A stretch of 64,000 bases of DNA, taken from the NCBI GenBank assembly GCA_963070105.1, contig OY718806.1, positions 1,431,365-1,495,364 on the forward strand. Direction: 5' to 3'. The DNA is from Litomosoides sigmodontis (Eukaryota > Nematoda > Chromadorea > Rhabditida > Onchocercidae). Below the pieces are notes generated by a model. The model was not told the DNA's origin. It did not search any database and was given only the letters and a program-made list of their open reading frames with translations. Positions within the stretch are counted from its first letter, which is position 1. Each line of letters begins with the position of its first letter. Positions 48,533-60,917 of this stretch are shown in pieces. A program made the translations under genes and the position numbers.

Positions 48533-51500
48533 ATGAAACTATGCAAAATTTTCCAACTTTTTTTGCATATTACTGGATTCGGCGATATAGTAATAAGCCT
48601 TTTTGTATTACCTGGAAATGATAGTGCACGTTTTCAGCGAAGGTTTGGTATTATCATTTAATGAATGATTAATTAATCAAATTTAAATAATGCATTAATA
48701 TTTTAAGTCAAATTTTTTGACTTATTTGTTTTTCAAAATGCTCAGCAAATTTGATTATTATCCATTTATTTTTAATTCTTACGTCAGTACAAAGGATGTA
48801 AAACCAGTTTTAATTTTCCCTAACAATTTTCAAACAATTCAGAATTATTTTTTACATCATTGACTTGAAAGTTTGAAAAAAAAAAAGGAAGATCTTTTCG
48901 TGTCTTTTCACGTTGTTAGAAAACGTTGGAACAAAGATGATATGGAAAATGTTCAAGAATTACTACGTGGATTTCTGCGCTTATCAGATGATATACCACT
49001 TACGCCAAAACGTCGCTCTAATTTTGAATCTGTTAGTAAAACCAAAAATTTTTTCCTAAGCAATTTATGAGAAAAGAGTATATGATGAAAAAAAAACCGT
49101 TATTTAATTCCTGAACAAAAATTTTAATCAAGCAATTTTTTCTATGAGAGAGTCCAATTTCGCCTAAAATGATTTATTTCAGGGATTTATAAATTATAAG
49201 GTAATTGATCGAACGGAATATGCGATTAATAAACGAATTCTGAACGACGTTTTCGAAACCGATCTTGTTTTAACAACTCCACAAATGCGTGATATTATCA
49301 ATGATTTCCAACGAAGTCTCTGATCATTTCCCACTCCTCTTTTCATTTTGTATAGTAGAAGATGGGAATTGAGAGGATAATTTAAATATCTATTGATGAT
49401 TTTACTAAATTTCATCGCTACACTCGGATAATTTCAGATAAATTGGGTAAAACAAAGAGAAATAAGCGGAAGGTGATTGTTGGTGATACATTTCGATGGC
49501 CCAATCAAACCATTCCATACTTTCTGAAAGAGATTGACCGTAAATCATTGAATTATTTAATTACCAAAGTAGAAATGAAATTTTTACTTGTAACAGAAGA
49601 TGAATTCTTGTTTGGTTCAATATAAATTACTTATTTTAAACAAAATCAATTTAAATTGTTTCGTTTGTTTTTTAGTTAGTGCAATTTTGCATTCAATTAG
49701 CATTGCAAAATAAAGTTTTTAAAGGGTGAAAAAAAGCAAGTAATAAATTAAGGTGAATGGAGACGTACCATACTTGATGGAATGAGTAAATGGGAACGTG
49801 AAACGTGTATACGTTTTAAAGAACGTACCACCGAAAACGATTACGTGTATGTATTTCGAGGAGCTGGGTCCGTTTTATCACTTACATTTTCTATTAATTC
49901 GTATGCATTTCGTTTCGTCCTGTTATGTTTGAAATTTTAATGTTCAAATATCTTTTATTTTCAATTATTTGAAGTGAAATTAATTTTACACCAATTCAAT
50001 TGAAAGAATGCAAAATTTCTCTTTAGATGCTATTCAAGTGTTGGTAGAATTGGTGGCAGACAATATACCTCCATTGGTTATGGTTGCGAAAGTGTAAGAT
50101 GTGAAAAATTTCGTTAATTTAAAAATTCCGAAGAAATTTAAATTAGAAATTAACTAACAATTTCGCTTTTATAGGGTGGCATTGTTGCACATGAGTTAGG
50201 ACATGCAATTGGATTTTGGCATGAACAGAGTCGACCGGATCGTGATAAGTAATTCCATACTGTGATTACATTCAAAAATTTTTTTAAAAAATTTTTCGGA
50301 AATTTTACAGTTACATAAAACTTGTTGTTGAATTAAATTTTAGATATATTAACATCAACGAGGAGCATATATTTCCGGGTACCAAGGGAAATTTTGAAAA
50401 ACGAAATGATATTGAAGCTATGGATGTACCCTATGATTTTGGTTCTGTGATGCATTACGGTCCACAGGTCAATTTAATTTATTCTTCTAACAGCAAATTT
50501 GCGTTTTTTTTTTAATTTTTAATGTGTAAAAGAGGAGAAATATAGAAATCGGAAACAAACAGACTTAAAAAAAATTTTCAAATCAATAATAGTTTATTAC
50601 AGGCATTCACTAATGATTATCATTATGTGACCATTGAAACAAAGGATCATCGCTTCCAGCACACCATCGGTCAACGAAATGACCTTTCGTTTATCGATAT
50701 TAAAGAAGCAAATCTAATGTATTGCAAAGGTATGTGTTACAATTTGAAATTTAGATATTTGTGAAAAAATTTATCAATTAGTAGCTGTAGAAGTGTGAAA
50801 ACATTTTGAAGTAAGTTAATTTCAAAATGTTCCTTCATTTTTCCGTAAGCATTCTTTTTTTTAAACTCCTTTTTTTATGTGCAAATGTGTGTGTGTGTTT
50901 GTGTGTCCGTGAATCATTAAAAATTATCATTTCCTTTTCTGAAATCGGATATTTTACCTTTATAAGATTTCTTACAAGTAAATTTATCGCATTTCATGAA
51001 TTAATTATTGCTCAGATTTCGGGTTAATCTATTGACAAAGTTGGTATGACCGTTGTTAACTGGAAATGTTGGCAGTTATATTTTTAAGATAAATGTAAAG
51101 TGAAATTAAATTGCTTGAATGGTGGTTATGAAGATCCACGAAATTGCGCCATTTGCAAATGTCCAGCAGGAAGTGCTGGTGTACGATGCGAAAGCATACC
51201 TCGATCCACCGGTAAGTTGTATGTTATTTGATAATTTTATTTTTTCACGACGTAATTATGTCAACTAGCGTTAGATTTGTAAAATGGAAATAATAAAAGG
51301 AATTCACTGTAAAATTCCTGATATCAAATCTTTGCAACTATTTGAATAAATAATTTTGCCACATTTCACTTCAACAGTTGTTACACACCACCTTTCATTC
51401 CAATCAATGATAGTATCAATCATTGTTAATTAATAATGAAAATACTACCTTAGCTAATAAGCAGTTATGATTAGCTGATAATGATTGATAAATTTCATGC

Positions 51501-52389
51501 GTTGAATTAACTTGAACGAACACATCTGCTGTAATAATTATTTGAGCATAGTGGGTTGCGGAGGTGAATTATTAGCTGATGTTAAATGGCTTACATTGAA
51601 GAGCAGCACTGTTGGCAATTGCTTCTGGCGAATAACTGTAAGTTTTATAAAGCAAAAAAAAAATTTGATTTAATTAAAATTTCATTCTGCTAACTTTTAA
51701 CATTATATATTTATAATTAAACTTGCATATTAATTAAAGTATTTATTTATTATAGGCACCCCATGGAAAAGTGCATTTAGAGGTATTAGATGCAACATAT
51801 TCATGTGATTCATCATGTGCTGATAATTATCTTGAAATAAAGCACGGAAAAGTACTGGAACAAACTGGATTTAGGTTATTTGAAATTTTAGAAATTCATT
51901 CAATCACAATTATTATTGATTAAAAAGGTGTAAAAACAAGTGCTTGTAGGCAATGTTGTAATGCTGCACCAGGTGATATCATTTCGGAGACAAATCAAAT
52001 TTACATTATATCCGTTGCTTTAAAAGCACCAGCTAATTTTACACTTCGTTACATTCGAGGTAAACTACGATACGATTTGATTAATTGTTTGGAAAGTTTT
52101 AATAAACTTTCCCAGCGAACAAAATCTACCGTTAGTAACCTTTTTGTCTTTTCTTTTTTTTTTTTTTAAAGACTCTACGTCAAATCCGTTACCGAAAGCA
52201 CCACCAGCTCGATGGAAGGGAAATGGTGGAATAACTGGATTGATTGGAGCTGAAAACGGCATTGATAACACGTGGGAACGTGTGGTACTCAAAGAGCTGC
52301 CAAGAACTCTTCAAACATTTGGGCGACCATCTAACAATCTCTTTTCAGATATTTCTCGTTTTTTACAATTATTTTTCAATCAACGATGA
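48533..52389 (+). CDS. Astacin zinc metalloprotease (NAS family; EGF and CUB)
   Basis: Fourteen exons: 48533-48642, 48920-49031, 49183-49315, 49438-49539, 49753-49867, 50027-50093, 50175-50248, 50344-50467, 50603-50729, 51089-51211, 51552-51637, 51756-51874, 51950-52059, 52172-52389; phases agree, 539 aa. A secreted protease made as a zymogen. The N-terminal 36 residues are partly hydrophobic (signal-like). The prodomain has FETDLVL with the aspartate-switch D101, then a basic KRNKRK cleavage site (125-130). The catalytic domain has [19 protein letters not shown] (219-237; zinc ligands H219, H223, H229; E220) and Met-turn SVMHYG (M274, Y276). EGF is about 324-355, CUB about 365-467, then a basic tail. 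It resembles C. elegans NAS proteases with EGF and CUB acting in cuticle processing, moulting or hatching, but has no TSP1 repeat. The exact orthologue is not assigned. The acceptor at 49752 is weak. Confidence 0.93.
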
Positions 52390-53734
52390 TGCGCAAATAG
52401 CGATTAAAAATTTCGATTATATATATATATATATTTATTTATTTGTGTATTTTGGTAGAGTCTGATGAATTTGCATAAAATTAGGCACTTTCATTTTTAT
52501 AGATTTCAATAGTAATGACCAAAATAGACACACAACTACTAGGCTGTTATCACTAGATTGTTTGCAAAAAGAAGTGATAGAGTTTCAGACCGATATCTTA
52601 TGTTGCAGTATGAGTGATGACTGATTCTATAATTGATAAAAACGAATTTTACGAATTTAAACTTTATCAATTATTATTGTTTGTTAATTCAATGAGTAGT
52701 AATTCATGCAATCTGTTATCACTGGAGAAATTTAGATGCAGTTCCGGGAAAATGTTGTAGTTTTTCCTAATGTGGCTTTTACATCTTATAAATTATTCAC
52801 CATTCACTTATCTATTTATTCTATTTATTGTATGAAAGTTGGATGAAATTTTTATTCAAATTTTGCACGTCTAGTTAGCCAATTTAAAATTAGTAAGTAA
52901 TTTAGTTCACGATAACAGAGCAATATCATTTTGCTAATTTTACCATTTTATGAATTGTCATGTTTCAAAGAAGTCAAGTGAGTAATCAAAATGCACAAAT
53001 ATTTATCAATATATGCATACATATATGTATATATATATATATATAATTATAAATTCAATAAAGCGATGCAACTTAACTTGATTTAACAAAATGACAAGGA
53101 AAAACAAATAAATGCAGAAAATAGTGTAAATTTTCGAATATTTCATGATCTAAAAAGACAATAACCTTTTGAATAATGAGTAAATGAAAACAAAAAAAAA
53201 ACTAAATACACATTAGCACATAGCTAATGAATTTGTATCTGAGCAACAATCAGTGATTAATTGGAATTTGCAATTCCTGTGAAATTCGACAGAAAACAGA
53301 TGAGGAATAATGAAATAGTCGAAATGACGATAAATGATTTATGGATAGATAAATTCGTGCTAGTATTAGCAAATATTGGAAGCAAAAAAAGAAAGAAAAG
53401 GAATGGAATGAGATGGAAGAGATAAAAAGATAAATGAGTTAAATAGCATTTAAAATTGTAAACAAATAGGCAAAAAAATTGCATTTATTTCAAAAAATAA
53501 AAAAGAAATTATGGATAATTTGGAAATTTTGGATAGAACTAAGAATGTTTTGATGTAATTCTTTTTATTTGATTAACATTATTTGATTTCTTTCATTTTT
53601 TTTCCCTTTTGTTTTTCTGGAGAATATTAAAGAGTTCTGGAATGTATGCATCATCAGGTAATAATGCAAAAGGATAGCAACGCATATTGTAATTTGAAAT
53701 TAAACGAACAAAACTAAAATTAAAATTAATATAG
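52390..53734. other. 3' flank of astacin gene
   Basis: AT-rich, with TA runs at 52418-52432 and 53028-53044. AATAAA at 53057-53062 is a candidate poly(A) signal. If the 53735 exon is spliced in, this stretch is intronic. No other exon seen. Confidence 0.45.
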
Positions 53735-53958
53735 TTGGAGGAAGAGTGAATTTAGCTGAATTTAAACTAAACATCAAATTGTTCGTGATATTTACGATGT
53801 TGATAGGTTGCTTGATCGGTGGTTGCTTGATATACCAAATGCGTCATACTGTAAACAATTCGCACTTACCAAGTGATTTCACTCATTGTAATTATATCAA
53901 AAAAAAAAATGAACAAATTTATGAAGTGAAAAAAAAAGTGTATATATTATATAGGTAG
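53735..53958 (+). CDS. Candidate alternative last exon with membrane anchor (astacin)
   Basis: After an AATATAG acceptor the frame reads 73 codons to TAG: GGRVNLAEFKLN, then a hydrophobic segment (LFVIFTMLIGCLIGGCLIY), a His/Asn-rich stretch and a Lys-rich tail. It begins with two bases that complete a split codon, exactly the phase left by the last CUB exon (ending 52059) and the same as the regular last exon (52172). Skipping the regular exon would therefore fuse CUB to a transmembrane segment. No ATG precedes the hydrophobic part in this frame, arguing against an independent gene. The acceptor is poor in pyrimidines, so this stays a hypothesis. Confidence 0.4.
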
Positions 53959-54106
53959 ACAGATATAGATGATGGAGATGAATAATTGTGTGTAAATAAA
54001 AATTTTCAATGAAATTATTCAAAAAAAAAAAGGAAATGATCAGTAATGATTAATGATTGATGGATGTCATCACTTCGGATTTTAGCGGTGAAAATTTTCA
54101 TGATTA

Positions 54107-54116
54107 TTTATTTATT
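54107..54116 (-). terminator. Candidate poly(A) signal of TTYH gene
   Basis: Two overlapping AATAAA hexamers on the minus strand, 33-42 bases past the TTYH stop codon. The position is typical of short nematode 3' UTRs. Confidence 0.5.
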
Positions 54117-54148
54117 TACACAAAATCACTTTGAAGTGATAGTTTACG

Positions 54149-57100
54149 CTATAAGAACCTGCTCGTTCCTACCGCAGGCGGAGCATTATTGGATGATGAT
54201 TGCGCCGAGGGTTGCGATGATAATCCACGATGCCACGGGGGTGTTGATGTTTCAGGGTTCGAATTCAGCAACGCTGTTGAAGCATTGTTGATTGAACCAT
54301 TTGCAAGACCGCATGTTGCACTTGTTGTTCCAGTTGACTGTTCCGTACAGTCTCTGAAATAAGCAATAAATGAGTTAAATAGCTCTTAAAAGATGTTAAA
54401 TGTAAAACGATCATGATATGTGTGAGGAAAAAAAAGAAAAAAATTTACAAATTTTCTTCTTTTGTTTTGTTTTTTTTTTAACAAACAATTTAGCACTGTA
54501 AAAAACAATGTTTTAACAGTAGCACATATAACGTACAATGAGTTTGCAAAACGTGTACGTGGATTTAACACATGACTGCCGTAAATGTCCACTGGAATGG
54601 CACTATCATTTCCACGTGGAAAAAACGGATCTTCCTCATCCACTTCTACATAATCTGATGGTCTGAAATTTTAATTTTGAAATATTTTTAATTCAATTTT
54701 TTTTCAATTTTTTGTTAATAGAGAAAAAATAATATGAACTAAAATATTAATTCACCAACATATATTTTGATGTAATCCTAACTATTACATTTAAATCATT
54801 TCATTTAGAGCTGAACTTTTATATGCATAATACATTAGCAAATCCATTTCAAAATTATATCCAAATCATAAAAATACTTACAATCGAGCGAATAAATGCC
54901 AACTTTTGGATACGATTAGCAGAAGCGTGAACAGGAATGTTTCAAGTAAAATCAAGCAGTACAATAAAATCGACGATCCGATACTGTAATTGTGAACCAA
55001 ATTTTAAGACTAAATTAAGAAGAATGAATAAATTGAAAAATTTTTGAAATATTTCAACAAAGGAATTATTTACATCCCATCATTGCAGAAGCTTCGTTCC
55101 ATAATTAACATATCATCGTGATAAGCGTAACATGCAACAGTTGTTTCAAGTGCGCCAATATTTTTTAACGCAAGTGTCATACCATCGCCAATTATTTTAA
55201 CGTGTACAAAGAGCTAAAATTGAAAAAATTTACATCAGACGAAAAGTGAAATGAGCAAACTAAATTTTTGCCATCCAAAATTCTGTGCACATAAATGAGA
55301 GAGTGAAACTTCCACATACAAACACACACACGTCCTTCCTTTCCAATTTTTTTCGCCATTTCGATCGGTTCATTTCATTTATCTTCTTAATGCATCAAAT
55401 TCAAAACAGTAGAAAGCTGGTAATCTAAGCTGTTAGCACAACCTGTTGCTGTTGAACGGCGCCTTTGAAGAGAGTTTCAATTTTGGGACCAAATTTTTGA
55501 CTCATTTCTCGTATGTCCGATAACTGCTTGCTAATTTTGTCAATGTAGATGGTATTTGGCAAATTATGACGATCGATTGTTGGATTACATTTTCGATAAA
55601 AGTCGAGCAATTCGATCGTTTCATTTGAGACGTATTCTTGAACGAATTTACGACTGTCTGCGCAAAAGTCTACGAATGCCTTAAAAAAAAAAGAAACAAA
55701 TTTTGTTCTTTTAAAATATACACATAAATATATTGACATTAATTTTCATTAGCAAAAAAAATTACATCGAATTCAAAAAATTTCGGTGAAAAAAAAAATT
55801 TCGGTGAGTGAGAAAAATTTTTAAACCGTTGCAGCTGGAAATATAGCAGCTAGCAGAAGCCATCCGACAATGAAAATTGCAAAACCAAGACCGGAAAATA
55901 CCACAGCGCCTTTTTTCGATTGACGACAAAATGCAATCACACCAACGAAAAGCACGATAAGCATTATTGAAAGTAAAGTGGCACACAGAACCCATCTATA
56001 AGTGATAAAGCGAAATGTTATTAAAACCGCAAAAAAAAGGAAACATTTTTTTTTTTGCTAAAATAATTACATTATTTTGATCAATCAATTCCTTAAAAAT
56101 GTAACAAATGCAGTAGGGAAAAGTTCAACTAAAAACAAAATAATTCAATTATAATTATTCACAAGATTATTTTTTTTCAACTAAATCAACATTTTTTTTT
56201 TTGTTGTTTTACCTTTCCAATTCAATTCGTTTGGTGTACAGTGCGCTACGCTCAAGGAATAAATTTCCGGATAATGCCTTTCTGAGAAATGCTAAATCGG
56301 TGCCGAATAAATCAATTTTTTGTGACATTGAATTGAGCATTTTCATAAATTCATGCACGGCCTGTAACATTTGTTTTTTAAGGTTTTGAAAAAACAAATT
56401 CTTTTTCAAAACTTTTTTGAACAATAATTAGTCAGTGGGGGGAAAAAAAAGGAAAAGAAAAAGGAAGTTCATAAATTAACCGTTTTATTTACGTCAGTTG
56501 TTTTTTCTGCCACACTTTCCACGGCTGTTGATAATGCATCGATTTGTTTAATGATTTTCAAACAGTAGTCGCTTAACAATATTGACTAAAAAATTAAGAA
56601 ATAAAAAAAAAAGAAAAAAAAACAAAAAGAAAAAAGTACAGCAAACTGCGTGCAAATTTTACGATAGTACAATAATGACTAATGATTTTCTCTCCTCATT
56701 CCTCTCTACTTCCACCTCTCCTCTCTCTCCTTTTCTTTCTCTTTAAAGAAAGATTCTGTTAAAAAACAAAATTATCGGAACGAAATGCAAGAGATTTAAG
56801 GACTATATGAGCTCAATTTCAACTAGATAATTACAAGAAGTGCTTAATTAAATGATTAGGAATAATTAACTTCATTGAATTTTAACAGTATCTGTTTAAA
56901 ATGGAGAAAAATTTACAATTTAAAAATTATTCTATTTGATGATAAGATTCCGGCAAGGAAAATATGCATTAAAAAACTTCAATAAAGAGATGAGAATGAA
57001 TAAAAGTCGACTGCTCAAAACAGCTAAATATCATGATGAACTGAGCAAAAAATAAAAATGAAAATTAAAACCGAAATGAAAACGGAAAATAAAAAGAAAA

Positions 57101-59878
57101 GTGAAAAAGGATGCGAATAACTTCACTTCATTAGCTATCAATTTGAAATAATTGAAGAAAAGAAAATTACAACTCATCGTTATTCTTTAACAAAAAAAAA
57201 AAAGAAAACAAAAGAGTAATTAGAAAAAAACAAACCTGTGAATCAGCAAACAATAAATTCCGTGCAACATCTTCAGCACTAACAACTGAACTCATTATGC
57301 TACGATTCAAGTGTTCATTTCCAAATAAACACATCCCAAGGCAGAAGCTAAATATTTTTCACATAATAATCAATTATTACATTAAAATTTAAATTGCAAA
57401 AATGCATTATTATTTAATTAGCGAAAAAAAATATGCAAATAAAAATTACTTATTTATTTTTGATGTTAAATGAAAGAAAGGAAAGGCAGGAAAATTCCTT
57501 TCCATACATGAATAATAATTTTAATTATGAAATAGTGGTGGTGTAACTTACAAGCACATAATGCTAATAATGAAAAGCACAAATGAAAGTTGACGAACAT
57601 GTCGTCTGGATTTTACATTTGCCTCCTGTGCGGTACAACACTGACAAATCCATGTGATTATAATTGATAGCAGCAATGCTGCACCAATGAAAAGTGTCGC
57701 AACAACAAATACAAACAATGACTGAAATTACATTTAAATATTATAAAATTTTCTAAAAATTAAATTTAAACAATTTTTAGTTTCTCTGATAATTAAAATT
57801 AAACATTTGCAAGCTTCCATTTCTTCACCGGTTTTCTTGTTGCTATTTCGCCCATTCTTTTTTTTTCCTTATTTCCATAAAAATAATGACAATTTTTTGA
57901 ATGTGTTATTAGAGGAAATAATTTTGATTTAAACTGATGTAGTGCTAGGTGTGCAATTTTTCTTTTTTTTTTTTAAAATACAAATAAATGATCAAAATAT
58001 AATTCACTGAAGAGGAATGTTTTCCGTTTGGTCATTTAGTTGGAATTAAAATTTGCTCCTTTTTTTTTCCAACCAATTGGTCTTTGGTCTAGTTTAGTGC
58101 TTTAGTAGTAAAATGGCATAAAATTTTTTGATGATTAGATGTCATTTCTCTTTCCTCCTCCTCTCGTTTCCTCTTGCCGTATGTGTGGGAGGAATGGAAA
58201 AAGTCGTTTAAATCACAAAATCCTCCTTTCATTTTGCATTGAGGAGGAGGAAAATAAAACTATCGTAAGAAAATTTCACAACTATTTGAAAATTTTTACT
58301 AGAACTATTAAAATAATGATAAAATTACGTTGCAACTGCAAAATATTAAACATTTATTTGGTGAATTTATATAAAAATTAGTTCCTTCGTTTACGCATAA
58401 ATAATAATTAGTAATAGATAGTTAATGATAATAGTAGATAAGAATGGCAGTAACAGTGATAAATAACAAAAATAATAAATTGTGAATTTTAAATTTGGGA
58501 ACATTTTGAAAGCACCATTGAGTAAGCTAATGGTTAGTCACTCTTTAAAAGATTTACTTTCGGTCTAGCTTAAGTCAATAACCATATTGATTTTAATACA
58601 ATTCAAAAATGTTTCAATTTATTCATAATGTACGAAGATTACTTATCCATGTTTTTTTTTTCGAAACTTATTATATAAGCATATTTCAGCATGTGAAAAT
58701 ATATTATTGCGAACTTTACCAAACACAAAAAAAATTTTTAAATTTATCAAAGCTGTTAATTAAAAAAAGAAGAGGAATATTTGCGGCGAATTGATTTCAG
58801 ACATCGAATCTAATATCATTAAAATTAACCATTTCTGTAATTGGTATTTTTGGAAAAATTTTTCAGGGATTTATTGATAGCTAATTATTTAAGCATTTTT
58901 TACATTAACAGAGGGAAGATTTTACATTCCTACAAATTTTGGCTAGAAATTATTGCTAATTAGTTCTTTCTCCTTGCATGAAATTATCGCTCTGCGTGGG
59001 AGGGAGAAGAAGGCACTAATTGTTATGCATCATTTTACTGTTAGCTTCTTCAATAATCAAAAATGAATTTCGAAGCTCAAATGTGATGAATACATAGAAA
59101 ACTTAATGAATTAAGTAATAAATGTCTTCCTCGTTAAATTTCAACCAACAGTACACATCAATCCCACACTCATTTATCAATTCTAAAAATCACATTAAAA
59201 TATTTTTAACTAGGCAAAATTTAAATGAACTCCTTCAATTTAATTTTAACTCGTTTTTCTTTCATCAATTAATGTAAGTCAGTAAAATTATATGAATAGA
59301 AATACGTTATTTAGCAAGAAAAAAGTGCACATTCTAAGTGAATCGTTTCCGGGATTTTTCAATTTTGTGACAAATTAAAAGTTATGCAAAAAAAAAACAG
59401 TTTAAAAGCGATATGACGTTAGATGACGAGTATTAAGTAATAAATATTTTAAGAGGTCCATATGAAATAGTAATGAAATGACGTGTTTCAGATTTAATTC
59501 ACAATTTCACCTAGAATATGTCAACAGAAACCAAAAATTTAAAGCAATTTCGCTTTGAAATTTTCTGTAATTTAATTTGAATTAAAGAGTGACAGTATTT
59601 ATCAATGACTTGGCTGAAAAGACAAAAATTTATTAATTTATTTAAAATAAAAAATGATATAAACGTTTTCCACTGTTAGCGTTCGAATATTCAAAATGGT
59701 GCCCCTGTGAATTAATGATTAATGTAAGCCATACATATGGATGTGAAAAGAGGACGAAATTAATTACCTGAATGTAATAACTGTCAAATTGTAGCGTAAA
59801 TATTTTCGGTGCTGGTTGAAAATTGAACGTAAAGCGTGGGATGGAATGAAGTATTTTGATTAGAAATTCGGAAGCCAT
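54149..59878 (-). CDS. ttyh-1: Tweety-homologue membrane protein (TTYH)
   Basis: Eleven exons in transcript order: 59878-59768, 57721-57552, 57347-57236, 56585-56481, 56361-56213, 55995-55827, 55679-55443, 55213-55074, 54983-54882, 54662-54537, 54353-54149; phases agree, 541 aa. Tweety proteins are five-pass plasma-membrane proteins, first described as volume- or calcium-gated anion channels; later structures cast doubt on a pore and suggest a lipid-related role. Family marks: N-terminal LIKILHSIPRFTFNF, TM1 (about 38-66), TM2 (about 80-105), a coiled extracellular part with NRS, NKT and NET glycosylation sites, TM3-TM4 (about 217-270), the DFC motif opening the second ectodomain, TM5 (about 400-425) and the PSDYVEVDEEDPFFP tail motif that matches vertebrate PSDDYDDTDDDDPF. 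A long Ser/Thr/Asn-rich tail follows. The gene converges on the astacin gene. Confidence 0.93.
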
Positions 59879-59962
59879 AATTAGCGAAAGCAGTATTAAT
59901 GATCAAGTATTAGGCAGATAAACATCAAGCATAATTTTATTTTACAATTCGAATGTTACACC
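59879..59962 (-). promoter_or_regulatory. Candidate trans-splice acceptor and 5' leader of TTYH
   Basis: On the minus strand CTTTTCAG ends at 59962, giving a leader of 83 bases before the start codon at 59878. Either a spliced-leader site or the acceptor of an upstream non-coding exon. Confidence 0.45.
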
Positions 59963-60901
59963 TGAAAAGAAGACAATTATTAGATCAATATTTTTCACTT
60001 TTCATATGATCGTTCAAATGATTGTTAGATACATAAAGGTTATAGAGAGAAAAAAAATTTTTTTTTGAAATGTCAATGTTCAAAGCAATATGTCATCAAT
60101 TTAGAGGCAAAAAAAAAAGCCGGAAAAAAAATTGCGAAAAGAGAAAAAACACAACAGAGGAAAGCAAACATTCGTTCACCATAAGATATGCAAGAGAAAA
60201 TTTGAAATTTTAAAAATAATAATTAATAATAGTAGTAATAATGCAAAAAATTACTCGAAAACAAAATTTGCAATATTTTATTTATGTAAATCAATCAGAA
60301 AGAAAAGTGAAGTAGAGGAATGACTAATTGAAAGGTTTAAAATTTTACAAATAGTAAAAAAGAGAAGAAAAAAATTAACTAATTTATTGCTAAATTAGAA
60401 TTTAAAGTGCTATTCCAATTTCAAATTTACAACAAAATGCTATTGCTAAATTGAAGTAATTCACAGTAGCAGTGTTAATTTCAGTAGAATGGAGCATTTG
60501 ATCGTCGATGAATTCAGTATGCTCAAGTGCTACAACTTATTAACAATTATCAACCTCAATCTATCAAATTTTAAGCAATAAAAGTGAGCCTAAAACAAGC
60601 TAATCACCATTCCAAAGTTATTATTATATTTTGTAAAATTTTTTACAGTTTGTTAAAATTAATTTTTGTGTCTATTATGATCGAAATGATGAGATGCTTG
60701 ACAGTGGTTGAAATTTTGAGATGATTGCGTTCGGTAGTTACTGTTGTTGACTGTATTGTTCGCCAACGTATGCTAGATGAATGAGGAAATGAAGGAAGGT
60801 TGATGAGGGAAGAGTTAGTTCGTTCAAAATTCGAAAGTGGACAAGAGGATAATGAAGGTAGGATGTGATTGATAGCTATTCAATTACATGCTTTTATAAG
60901 A

Positions 60902-60917
60902 GGGGGGGGGGGGGGGG
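60902..60917 (+). repeat. Poly-G tract (16 G)
   Basis: Sixteen consecutive G residues about 1 kb upstream of the TTYH start. It is exceptional for this base composition and can form a G-quadruplex. Confidence 0.95.

Noticed and set aside
49443..49625. 60-codon plus-strand frame ending in FGSI
   Set aside because: It is astacin exon 4 read on into the following intron; the GTAAAT donor at 49540 and the next exon restore the astacin alignment.
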